This document shows, piece after piece, positions 16,754-23,483 of a DNA stretch of 27,549 nucleotides; positions within the stretch are counted from its first letter, which is position 1, and every line of letters begins with the position of its first letter. The DNA is from Nitrogeniibacter sp041600915 (GTDB lineage Bacteria > Pseudomonadota > Gammaproteobacteria > Burkholderiales > Rhodocyclaceae). The position numbers and the translations under genes were made by a program. Below the pieces are notes generated by a model. That model saw nothing but the letters and a program-made list of their open reading frames with translations, did not search any database and was not told where the DNA came from. The stretch covers positions 1-27,549 of the forward strand of contig JBFIJC010000016.1 in the NCBI GenBank assembly GCA_041600915.1, given 5' to 3'.

Positions 16754-17203
16754 TCATTCGCTTGAGACAATTTGAATTGACTGTGCTTGGCGGCCGGCAG
16801 TGGCCTCATTTGCCTCGTTCCACGTAACAGTGACTACAAAAAACGGGCCTCCGTCACATGCCGCTGGGTTGGCCGGATTGCTCACTGTGCACACAGCCCC
16901 AATGCCTTGCGGCAGTTGTGAGGCAACAATGGTTTGCCATCCGTTGACCAGCGTGGTGCCAAAAGCACCGAACGGGGAACCATTGAATTGCGTTCGGCTC
17001 GCCCGTATCCGCTCTTGCATGTCGTACGTCAGGGTGACCGCCTTTGAGCGGAGCTGCGCCGTTTGATTGAACTTGAGGGAGCTGATCTGCAGCCCGGCAA
17101 GTCCGAGCAATCCGATCGACAGCACCACCATGGCAATCAGCGCTTCAATAAGCGAAAAACCGCGCTGTTGCATATCCCGTCGTGAATATTTCTTTGGATT
17201 CAT
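16754..17203 (-). CDS. pilV: PilV minor pilin
   Basis: A protein of 149 aa with a class III prepilin leader (NPKKYSRRDMQQRG) and mature start FSLIEALIAMVVLSIGLLGLAGLQ, the hallmark of PilV. The following SSLKFNQTAQLRSKAVTLTYDMQERIRASR also fits the family. Two C-terminal-half cysteines (CTVSNPANPAAC) are likely disulfide bonded. The ATG at 17203 overlaps the fimU stop in ATGA and has AGGGGTG 7 nt upstream; a GTG at 17209 is the less likely alternative. It is the second gene of the minor pilin operon. Confidence 0.93.
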   Translation of the reverse strand: MNPKKYSRRDMQQRGFSLIEALIAMVVLSIGLLGLAGLQISSLKFNQTAQLRSKAVTLTYDMQERIRASRTQFNGSPFGAFGTTLVNGWQTIVASQLPQGIGAVCTVSNPANPAACDGGPFFVVTVTWNEANEATAGRQAQSIQIVSSE

Positions 17204-17679
17204 GGGCACCCCTGAATCGTGATTGCGGCATGGCCTGTTCGTCTTACGGTTAGTTGCCGCAGCCGCGTGTCGCCTGATACGCAGCTTGGTGGGTGAAGTG
17301 CGAGGTCAAAATCGGCCGCCGTTTGATTGACCCGGACCCCAAAGGAGTCATAGCCGATTGCGTTTGCTACGTCGATACCGCTCATGGCAACTTGAGTGAA
17401 ACCTTCATGAACCCGGAGCCTACCTGCTGCACAGTTGGCTCCTGTGTGTACGCACCATCCGTTGCCGTAGCCACCGGGGTTGGGCGTGACGGTGACCGTG
17501 ACTCCCCGTTTGACGGCCTCACTTCGCGCCAACGAGAGGGAAGACAGCACCTCATTTGCCTGGGTTGTCACCCGGTTGTCTTCAATCATGCGGGTAAAGC
17601 TCGGCGCAGCGATCGCGGCAAGAATTGCCATGATGGCCAGGGTGATCATTAGCTCGATGAGAGTGAATCCGCGATTCAT
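17200..17679 (-). CDS. fimU: FimU/GspH-type minor pilin
   Basis: A 159-aa prepilin with a very short leader MNRG followed by FTLIELMITLAIMAILAAIAAPSF, including E5. The next region, EDNRVTTQANEVLSSLSLARSEAVKRGVTVTV, is typical of FimU/GspH proteins. Cysteines at GWCVHTGANC and near the C-terminus could form disulfides. The start was set at ATG 17679, because the leader is then of normal length; the open frame continues to 17721 without support. It is the first gene of the operon, so the promoter should lie between 17680 and the divergent tRNA promoter. Confidence 0.92.
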   Translation of the reverse strand: MNRGFTLIELMITLAIMAILAAIAAPSFTRMIEDNRVTTQANEVLSSLSLARSEAVKRGVTVTVTPNPGGYGNGWCVHTGANCAAGRLRVHEGFTQVAMSGIDVANAIGYDSFGVRVNQTAADFDLALHPPSCVSGDTRLRQLTVRRTGHAAITIQGCP

Positions 17680-17714
17680 GGTCGTTGTCCGTAGGATCTG
17701 ACCTGACTCTAGAG

Positions 17715-17756
17715 CCCGCAAAGGCGGCTAGCGACCGGCAGACGCTAGGATGCGGG
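17715..17756. promoter_or_regulatory. Nested inverted repeats upstream of fimU
   Basis: An outer pair CCCGCA (17715) / TGCGGG (17751) surrounds an inner pair CTAGCG (17728) / CGCTAG (17743). Together they could form a bulged hairpin in the leader or promoter region of the minor pilin operon, 36 bp before the fimU start. It may be an operator or an mRNA structure; no function is shown. Confidence 0.35.
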
Positions 17757-17789
17757 TTCGAGGGGATGAACGGTGGGTGAGGATAATGA

Positions 17790-17818
17790 TTGCAAGTTTT
17801 GCAAAGCCCCGATAAAAT
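17790..17818 (+). promoter_or_regulatory. Sigma70-type promoter of tRNA-Thr
   Basis: TTGCAA (-35) and TAAAAT (-10) are separated by 17 bp, and the -10 box ends 11 bp before the mature tRNA start. This is a near-consensus promoter in the right place for the tRNA. Confidence 0.75.
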
Positions 17819-17829
17819 TTGCGCCCTTT

Positions 17830-17906
<77 letters not shown>

Positions 17907-17914
17907 TGCATTCA

Positions 17915-17944
17915 ATGGCTTAGAGGGGAGGCCCTCTAAGCCAT
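17915..17944 (+). terminator. Terminator just after tRNA-Thr, inside the element
   Basis: A perfect 13-bp stem ATGGCTTAGAGGG / CCCTCTAAGCCAT with a 4-nt loop is followed by TTTTT. It begins 10 bp after the tRNA. Because it lies inside attL, it belongs to the element and replaces the host terminator displaced to the far side of attR. Confidence 0.92.
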
Positions 17945-17953
17945 TTTTACTTG

Positions 17954-17971
17954 TGTAGACACAATGTAGAC
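17954..17971 (+). promoter_or_regulatory. Paired TGTAGAC motifs, left end (putative integrase arm sites)
   Basis: Two direct copies of TGTAGAC start 11 bp apart (17954 and 17965) and are followed by AA. The same arrangement in the same orientation is found at 26324-26341 at the other end. Matching spaced heptamers at both ends are expected for arm-type integrase or excisionase sites; this is inference from pattern. Confidence 0.55.
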
Positions 17972-18506
17972 AAGACTTCGAGCTTGGGTGGTCTAAGTGC
18001 GGCACTCAGCGGCCGTGTAGGCTCCCCATTTTGAACTAGCGGCGTTCTGGTTGCCGACCCCCTCCCCGCGCTGATCGCGGTAGGCTTCCCTCACAGAGGG
18101 ACGACCATTGTTGAGCGTTGAAATCCAACAGGTTCTTTGCCATGTCTACCGTGTGTGATTGTCAGGCTTAGCGTTAGGACTGGTCGAGCAGATGTCCTCC
18201 GGCGTTGAGGTTGGTGTGGGCCGTGGGGAGCCGGTGCAAAGCTGTAATCATTCGTCGCTCGCACAGAAAAAGTTTGCATGACATGCGTTTTGGGCTTGGT
18301 GGGGCTATGCTAAGGTTGAAAGGTGTATCCGACGGACAGAGGTTCAGCGAGCCATCTTAACGTTGGCTTGGCGATGCAAAGCGTAGTTGTTGGTCACGTT
18401 GACGTCGTGGCAGTGGGTCGCTAAGCCAAAAAGTTTTCGCTCTCAGTTCAAAAAGGCGTTTCCAGAAGCCGGGGGGGTGGGGGGCTGTTTGTTGAAAGCC
18501 CATCTA
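17972..18506. other. Long non-coding stretch between attL and the cargo operon
   Basis: No convincing gene was found. The only notable open frame (18091-18279, minus) is short and lacks gene character. The region holds small hairpins (TCCCTC-ACA-GAGGGA at 18087-18101; AGCCA...TGGCT near 18352) and an inverted partial GTCTAC motif at 18144. It could contain recombination sites, the cargo promoter region or a structured RNA; none of these is proven. Confidence 0.5.
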
Positions 18507-18534
18507 TTGACTTTGGCGTTTTTTTGTGTAGAAA
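18507..18534 (+). promoter_or_regulatory. Candidate promoter of the cargo operon
   Basis: TTGACT (-35) and TAGAAA (-10) are separated by 16 bp, about 75 bp upstream of the first cargo gene, in AT-rich DNA. A second possible -10 (TATAGT at 18545) has no good -35 partner. The match is moderate. Confidence 0.4.
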
Positions 18535-18609
18535 TTTCGATCGTTATAGTTTGCTGCATGTTGGTTTAGAAATGCTGTACCGATCAAAACCAAGTGTAAG
18601 AAGGGCAAC

Positions 18610-19296
18610 ATGAGTCGATACCGGATAACGCCGGAAATTGTTGAACGATTAAAGCCACTTTCGAACGTAACAAGCGGCGTGATAACAGAGTTCTTGGCGG
18701 CGCTGGAATCGAAGGCTCTAGTCTCTACTTCCATCGAAGACGATACAAAGCGTTTGTCTGCAGAAATTCCAGGCTTAATGACTTTTTCGGATGGAGAGCG
18801 GTTGGAGTTATGTAATGCTCTCGTTGGGGTGCATTACCTCAGGTCTACCCCCGGCATGACAAGCGAGGAGTACTTCGCTGATATTAGAGAGGCTGCGGAG
18901 AGCGCAGAGTATCAGGAAAAGGAAATATCGACACTGTTGAGCAACGTTGAGTTAGTTGTCAGCTCTAGGGTTTTGAGGGCTTCAATTAAGGCATGGGCAT
19001 TGCTCAGCGATGAAGAGCGAATCTATCTTAACGGTCGCGTACTTACCGATGTGCGCCCAGTTTTTGGTGATGACGACTGTAATACACTCCTAGCGTCTGT
19101 CGTTCTTCATACATTAAAGATAGCAACGCAGGTAGATGGCCGACCCAAAAATATCCATGTGGCTCTTGATACGGATGATTTAGTTGACCTGCGTAGAGCG
19201 ATAGACCGTGCTCTGGATAAGGCTAAAGTCTTGGGCGAACAGTTATCAGCAACAGCCCTTGCTCCCGTTGTTGGCACTAGTAGTCAAAGAAAATGA
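18610..19296 (+). CDS. Unknown protein, first gene of the cargo operon
   Basis: I do not recognise this 228-aa protein. It appears soluble and mostly helical, with no signal peptide or membrane segment. Notable parts are an N-terminal PEIVERLKPLSNVTSGVITEFLAAL, a central LSDEERIYLNGRVLTDVRP, and a C-terminal amphipathic stretch LDTDDLVDLRRAIDRALDKA that looks like an interaction or coiled-coil helix. A Ser/Ala-rich tail follows. No catalytic motif is evident, so a structural or sensor subunit is possible. The ATG at 18610 has AAGGG 6 nt upstream. The stop overlaps the next start in ATGA. Composition is clearly more AT-rich than the host genes on either side, consistent with horizontal transfer. 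Confidence 0.85.
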   Translation: MSRYRITPEIVERLKPLSNVTSGVITEFLAALESKALVSTSIEDDTKRLSAEIPGLMTFSDGERLELCNALVGVHYLRSTPGMTSEEYFADIREAAESAEYQEKEISTLLSNVELVVSSRVLRASIKAWALLSDEERIYLNGRVLTDVRPVFGDDDCNTLLASVVLHTLKIATQVDGRPKNIHVALDTDDLVDLRRAIDRALDKAKVLGEQLSATALAPVVGTSSQRK

Positions 19297-20228
19297 ATCC
19301 ATTTCCTCTAAGCGTTCAGAGTGAAGGCTGTTCAACGCACACTAGGCGGTATGCCGGGGTAGGCGATTTTTGCTATTTAGGTGAGACTGGTCAAGCAATA
19401 GATCAGCCTCCAAGGTCGCGCAGCGAATCTAGCAGCTTAATTAATAGAGCTGCGGTTATTACAAAAAATCTTCTCGGGTTCTCCGAGCCTCAGATTACAT
19501 TATCAATGTCAGCGGGCTTTGTTTCTGAGCGATTGGAAAAAGATCTGTGCCTCGCTGATCTGCTACGTTGTTACGTCGAATATCAAAATTGCTTCACCAT
19601 TTATGAAATTGAGCGTCAGAATTCGGGATTTTTGCGCGCTTGGAAATCTATAGAGTTGCTAGAGGCCCGGCAAGCTTTTTTGAGCCTTGACGAATTTCAC
19701 AAAATTCATATTAAGCCTGATCGACGCAGTCGTGCTCCAGAGTTACCCAGTATAAGGAAGGATTTTTCTCCATCGGACGAATTGTGTCGGTTTGTTCTTC
19801 TTGCTGAGGAAAAGGTTCCGAAGGAAGGCAAGATTTCAAATTTGACGGAAAGTGAAGTGCGGGATCGTAGAGATCACATTGTCAATGCCGCATGTGGGTT
19901 GTTCCAAGCAATCGCGGATAGCATCCAGCGGCAAGGAAAAACTCGCTTTCAGGTTGGTGAAGAAGGTCGATTCGAAGATGCGGTAGCAAAAGCACTGCTT
20001 TTCAGAATCCGGGTTGGGGTTTACGGTCAGGCCGCTTTTTTGGAGAATTTATTTTCTGAATTTTCTTCAAGCAGTGTTTCCGGTAGGGGATGGCGATTGA
20101 GTATAGAAGACCCTGATGCCCTCGTATTGGTCACGTTGGAGACGCGGGAGAATAGAATGCCGATGCGTTCGCCCAGGGCAAGAGCTATTCCCATTCGTTT
20201 GAAAATGACGCAGTTTCCTGAGAGTTAA
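19293..20228 (+). CDS. Unknown protein, second gene of the cargo operon
   Basis: I do not recognise this 311-aa protein. It has no signal peptide and no membrane helix. The first 50 residues are polar with several serines and cysteines. The middle contains a helical LCLADLLRCYVEYQNCFTIYEIE and WKSIELLEARQAFLSLDEFHKIHI. The second half has NAACGLFQAIADSIQRQGKTRF and FEDAVAKALLFRIRVGVYGQAAFLENLF. The C-terminus is basic (RSPRARAIPIRLKM). No known enzyme motif was found. It is coupled on both sides: a 4-bp ATGA overlap with the gene before and a 1-bp TAATG overlap with the phosphoesterase after it. Such coupling suggests the three products form one complex or act together. Confidence 0.85.
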   Translation: MNPFPLSVQSEGCSTHTRRYAGVGDFCYLGETGQAIDQPPRSRSESSSLINRAAVITKNLLGFSEPQITLSMSAGFVSERLEKDLCLADLLRCYVEYQNCFTIYEIERQNSGFLRAWKSIELLEARQAFLSLDEFHKIHIKPDRRSRAPELPSIRKDFSPSDELCRFVLLAEEKVPKEGKISNLTESEVRDRRDHIVNAACGLFQAIADSIQRQGKTRFQVGEEGRFEDAVAKALLFRIRVGVYGQAAFLENLFSEFSSSSVSGRGWRLSIEDPDALVLVTLETRENRMPMRSPRARAIPIRLKMTQFPES

Positions 20229-21289
20229 TGACAGTCTTTAGAATTGCTCATCTTACTGACCTTCATTTCGGCCGTGTTTCAAATTGGGAAAACACTTTGG
20301 AATCGGCCGAATCAGGGATTGAGCGAGTTAAGGAACTGCTTCGGTACTCGTTTGATCGGCGCGATGGGAGAAGGCCGATTTTTTACCCGTCGACGTTTAA
20401 CCCGGATGTCGCTTTAGGTGTTTCCAATTGGCTAGCACAGGAACTGCCGTATCTAGATGTAGTCCTTGTTACTGGCGATTTAGCCACGACTGGCGATGAA
20501 GCCGACCTGGAACTCGCGCTTAAGTTTTTCTGCGGTCAGATCCCCTCCGAATGGGCGCCGGTGCCAGTGTCGGTTGATGTCACGAATTCTGGGGTGCCTT
20601 TAATTATGCTTCCAGGAAATCATGATCGATTTGAAAATTTTCAACCACGCTCGCAGCGATTTGAGACTGTTTTTGGAAAGCATTGGGATCTAGGGAGGAG
20701 TTATTCGTTTCCTGTAGTTCCACCAATAGGTGAATGTGGTCGTGTTAGGTTGTCGAATTTCCATATCGACGGTAGCTACCTTGGAATTCTTTGTGCGGAT
20801 TTATCCCTAGAGTCGGCATCCTCTGGCAGGGGGAAATACGGATTTATTGGGCAAGGGCAAGCTGCGCCAAAAATAATTGAGGAACTCGTTGCGGGAACGA
20901 ATGCTGCCCGTGCCGAACTTTCGGAAATGGGGGTGCCGTTTGGTATTGTTTGGGCGGTTCATTTTCCGCCGGCATTCCCTCTGATACCAGAAAATTTGTC
21001 GCTGCTTCAATCTGACGACCTTTTGAAATCTGCTGCGGATTGCAAAGTTTCTCATATCCTATGTGGGCACACCCATAAAACACTTAAGTATGAATCCAGC
21101 CAGCAAGCTGGTTTAGTAACGATCATATGTTCAGGGGCAAGTGCTGGCATCAGCGCTCATGGGAAGTATGCGGTTACAGTATTAGAGATTGAGGTGACTC
21201 AGTCGGGGGAGACTCTCATATCACCGCAGGCCTTTTCTTGGAACGACAACGACTTTGTTCCTGATGATGTGTTTCCTGAGCATCCATAA
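20228..21289 (+). CDS. Calcineurin-like metallophosphoesterase, third gene of the cargo operon
   Basis: A 353-aa metal-dependent phosphoesterase with all five family motifs: D11-L-H13 (TDLHFG), G83-D84 (VTGDLATTGD), G130-N131-H132-D133-R, H245 (AVHFPP), and G280-H281-T-H283. These bind the dinuclear metal centre, so the enzyme should be active. The overall pattern is closest to the CpdA/Icc class III cyclic nucleotide phosphodiesterase group, but the substrate cannot be read from sequence: cyclic nucleotide, other nucleotide, or nucleic acid are all possible. A sizeable insertion at about residues 30-75 and a long central region (about 150-240) lie between the motifs. No membrane segment is seen. 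It is coupled to the gene before it, and its 3' end overlaps the rep gene on the other strand by 91 bp. Confidence 0.93.
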   Translation: MTVFRIAHLTDLHFGRVSNWENTLESAESGIERVKELLRYSFDRRDGRRPIFYPSTFNPDVALGVSNWLAQELPYLDVVLVTGDLATTGDEADLELALKFFCGQIPSEWAPVPVSVDVTNSGVPLIMLPGNHDRFENFQPRSQRFETVFGKHWDLGRSYSFPVVPPIGECGRVRLSNFHIDGSYLGILCADLSLESASSGRGKYGFIGQGQAAPKIIEELVAGTNAARAELSEMGVPFGIVWAVHFPPAFPLIPENLSLLQSDDLLKSAADCKVSHILCGHTHKTLKYESSQQAGLVTIICSGASAGISAHGKYAVTVLEIEVTQSGETLISPQAFSWNDNDFVPDDVFPEHP

Positions 21290-23169
21290 TGCCGAACGCC
21301 AACAATTCGAACGCCAACAATTCGAACGCCAACAATTCCTAGTTCGTGCATCCAATTCCCCGTACAGTTGTTGACAGAACTCCAAGGGCCTTCGGCCGGG
21401 GCTTCGCCCCCCTCGGCGGGCGCCGCGTCTAACGCTTCGTCACCTTTTTTTCGCTTCGTCTGAATCGTCCAGATGTGCAGGCGGGTCGTGAAAACAACGT
21501 TTCCCGCTTGAACGCCGAACACCCGTTCGCCAATTGGCTCACCGTACCGACCTGGCCGATCGTCATGGCACTTGACCAACGACACGGGTAGTTCTTTTCG
21601 GGAAACCTGTGGTCCGCCAAGCAGTTCGACAAAGGTGGCCCAGTCGGCCGTGTCGGCCGCCTTGGCCAGCGCTTCCACCAAAGGGTGTCCGTTCCCGACA
21701 TTAGGTGCGCGGCGTAGCTCACGCCACAGACCAACGGGAGGCCCGCCTATTTGGTCGAACTGATGGATGCCCCAAGTAGAGGCCCAGGCTGAGACACGAT
21801 TGGCCTGATTGGTAGGACTGTTGCCATCGGCGCCCGGTTCGAGCCCATAGCCGTCGATGTTTTTCGACACGTACTTGGCAACATAGGCCGTCGCGTTTCC
21901 TTTCGACCGGTCAATGTTTTCCACCTGGAAGCGATGTTTGGCCGCTCCCGGTTCATTGGGTGAGTCCGCGAGGGCATGCTCCCGAACCGTCGCAATCATT
22001 GCGTCTCGAGACGGGGCGTCGATAAAAAGGAGGATGTGCCAATGCGGTGTGCCGTCGTGGTGGGGTTCGGTGATTCGAAAACCGTAAGGTCGAATGCCTT
22101 GCCGGTGCCACTTGGAACGGATCCGGCTCCAAAGGCCGGTTAGGTATGACTGGGCCTCTCGTGGGGTGATGCTAGGGTCATGGTTGAGACTGGGTTTTCC
22201 AGAGGCGCCCGAGTGAGCATGCATTCTCGACGGACACGTGACCGTCAGGAGTACGGCCTCGTGCCCATTCTTTTCCGCCAGGACATCGAAGCCATAGATT
22301 CGCACCATGAGCTCTGAGCGACGATTGGCCGGGTTGGTGAGCGATCGCATTGCGACGCTATCCAAGTCGATCTCTTCATCGAGCTCATTCACTGCTACGA
22401 GCATCTTCAGCATTTCGCGATTACGGAGGCGCTGTTGTTGGTGGCGCTTCAATGTTGCGTCGCTGACGTAGATACCAGCGAACCTATGGACCAGGTGCAG
22501 GCGGATGGCTTCGGCCTCCAATGCTCGTCCGTGAATGGCGCGCAATTTGCGACGCCACCAAGCATCGTCGGTCAAGCGCGCGATTGAACTCATGGGCAAA
22601 TGTTGGCCCTCTGTTGGGCCGACGGATGTTGGTCCAAACGTTGCTCCAACGAGCTTGGTTTGCTGGTCCGTGATTTTGGGGCTCATGCTCCTACGTCGGG
22701 GTTGATGACCTACGTAGCCGGAACCCTCATTCGAAGGCGCCATGGCCTTTTGCCCTACATAGGAGCTCAGGCCAACGGGTGGATGAACGTCAAAGCGCTT
22801 ACATACCCGCATGAGCCACTTGGCCGCATGAAGATGGTTGGATGCGTTGCGAAGTACATCTCGGCACGTCGAGGCGATTTGCCTCGCTTGGGAAACTAGA
22901 TCGTCGTCACTGGCGCTGGGATCTATGGCAAGGCGTTCAAGCCGGTCGGCGATTCCAAGGAGAAACTGGTTTGCTTCTTGTTCCCCGCGTGATTCCCATC
23001 GGTCCCGGTAAGAGCGGGCCACGGGCATCTGAAAAGAGTCCGGAATAAGCGCGAGTTTTTGCCTGCGCCAGTACCGGTCCCATCCATCCGATTTTTCGAG
23101 ATCCCAAAGGAAGCGTTCAGCGTCGCCGACGCTTGTAGCCGCGTCCCGTAGCGCCGGAAAGTTCAGCAC
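21199..23169 (-). CDS. Phage-type replication endonuclease (GPA/P2 gpA-like, HUH)
   Basis: A rolling-circle initiator of 656 aa. The HUH metal site is H376-W-H378 (GTPHWHILLF), and the nicking site has two tyrosines, Y429 and Y433 (TAYVAKYVSKN), as in P2 gpA and phiX174 A. N-terminal family segments include WWRRKLRAIHGRALEAEAIRL with FAGIYVSDATLKRHQQQ. It would nick the element origin and start single-strand replication after excision. The start is GTG at 23169, directly after the alpA-like gene (3-bp gap), with a weak ribosome-binding site, so coupling is likely. The conserved part ends near WSSVNNCTGN. The last roughly 50 residues contain three IVGVR pentapeptides from a DNA tandem repeat and then run antisense into the phosphoesterase gene, so the natural C-terminus may have been altered when cargo was acquired. 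Confidence 0.9.
   Translation of the reverse strand: MLNFPALRDAATSVGDAERFLWDLEKSDGWDRYWRRQKLALIPDSFQMPVARSYRDRWESRGEQEANQFLLGIADRLERLAIDPSASDDDLVSQARQIASTCRDVLRNASNHLHAAKWLMRVCKRFDVHPPVGLSSYVGQKAMAPSNEGSGYVGHQPRRRSMSPKITDQQTKLVGATFGPTSVGPTEGQHLPMSSIARLTDDAWWRRKLRAIHGRALEAEAIRLHLVHRFAGIYVSDATLKRHQQQRLRNREMLKMLVAVNELDEEIDLDSVAMRSLTNPANRRSELMVRIYGFDVLAEKNGHEAVLLTVTCPSRMHAHSGASGKPSLNHDPSITPREAQSYLTGLWSRIRSKWHRQGIRPYGFRITEPHHDGTPHWHILLFIDAPSRDAMIATVREHALADSPNEPGAAKHRFQVENIDRSKGNATAYVAKYVSKNIDGYGLEPGADGNSPTNQANRVSAWASTWGIHQFDQIGGPPVGLWRELRRAPNVGNGHPLVEALAKAADTADWATFVELLGGPQVSRKELPVSLVKCHDDRPGRYGEPIGERVFGVQAGNVVFTTRLHIWTIQTKRKKGDEALDAAPAEGGEAPAEGPWSSVNNCTGNWMHELGIVGVRIVGVRIVGVRHYGCSGNTSSGTKSLSFQEKACGDMRVSPD
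21293..21337 (+). repeat. 15-bp tandem repeat, three perfect copies
   Basis: The unit CGAACGCCAACAATT occurs at 21293, 21308 and 21323 without mismatch. It starts 4 bp after the phosphoesterase stop and lies inside the antisense rep frame, where it encodes IVGVR three times. It marks the junction of cargo and replication module and may reflect slippage or a recombination scar. Confidence 0.9.
21387..21410. repeat. Two adjacent TTC-loop hairpins at the rep 3' end
   Basis: GGCC-TTC-GGCC (21387-21397) is followed directly by GGGGC-TTC-GCCCC (21398-21410). No T-tract follows. They lie in the low-complexity end of rep (APAEGGEAPAEGP) between convergent genes. They could slow transcription or be a by-product of the repetitive coding. 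Confidence 0.45.
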
Positions 23170-23172
23170 GAC

Positions 23173-23367
23173 TTACGCGTCGCTTGTGGAGTGGCGAGTC
23201 TGAGAGGTTATGTATGCATTCAGATCTTCTTGGCGGTAGCGAATCGCCCGCGCACCGATACGTACGAACGGAATGCGTGCGCCGGCCCAACGGTCTTTAT
23301 CGAGGAACGCCTTGCTGACGCCGAGAAATTTGGCGGCTTGCTTCGTGCAGAGTAGGGCGTTGTTCAT
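23173..23367 (-). CDS. AlpA/MerR-like excisionase-type DNA-binding protein
   Basis: A 64-aa protein with a winged helix-turn-helix of the AlpA/Xis type: LLCTKQAAKFLGVSKAFLDKDR, then a wing with IPFVRIGARAIRYRQEDLNAYI. Such proteins act as recombination directionality factors or as regulators of integrase and rep genes in small integrative elements and satellites. The start was set at ATG 23367 with AAGGA about 8 nt upstream; the longer frame to 23406 begins with TTG. It is directly upstream of rep (3-bp gap), probably a two-gene operon, and follows a large palindrome. Confidence 0.88.
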   Translation of the reverse strand: MNNALLCTKQAAKFLGVSKAFLDKDRWAGARIPFVRIGARAIRYRQEDLNAYITSQTRHSTSDA

Positions 23368-23427
23368 CGTTCTTCCTTGTTTGTTTGGTGCTTCAAGGAT
23401 GAACAAAGGTGCCGATGTCGAAAAGAT

Positions 23428-23466
23428 CGTGAGCCCGGCTGACGTACTACGTCAGCCGGGCTCACG
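23428..23466. repeat. 39-bp perfect palindrome (19-bp arms)
   Basis: The arms CGTGAGCCCGGCTGACGTA and its exact reverse complement are separated by a single C. It lies 17 bp before the stop of the membrane-protein gene, read on the plus strand, and about 60 bp upstream of the alpA-like start. On the minus strand it is followed by ATCTTTTC, so it may terminate the upstream transcript. Its perfection would also suit an operator or a replication-origin hairpin. Confidence 0.9.
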
Positions 23467-23483
23467 TGTTGTGTTGGCTTTAC

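Noticed and set aside
18091..18279. 62-aa minus-strand open frame in the element's left gap
   Set aside because: It is short, has no ribosome-binding site or family motif, and is consistent with chance.
21293..21337. CRISPR-like repeats
   Set aside because: The three 15-bp units are directly adjacent with no spacers, and no cas gene is present.
21291..21430. Possible integron attC site, because CAATTCG-like and GTCTAAC sequences occur near the cargo end
   Set aside because: The two halves do not pair as L/R boxes of an attC, and no integron integrase or cassette array is present. The similarity is superficial.
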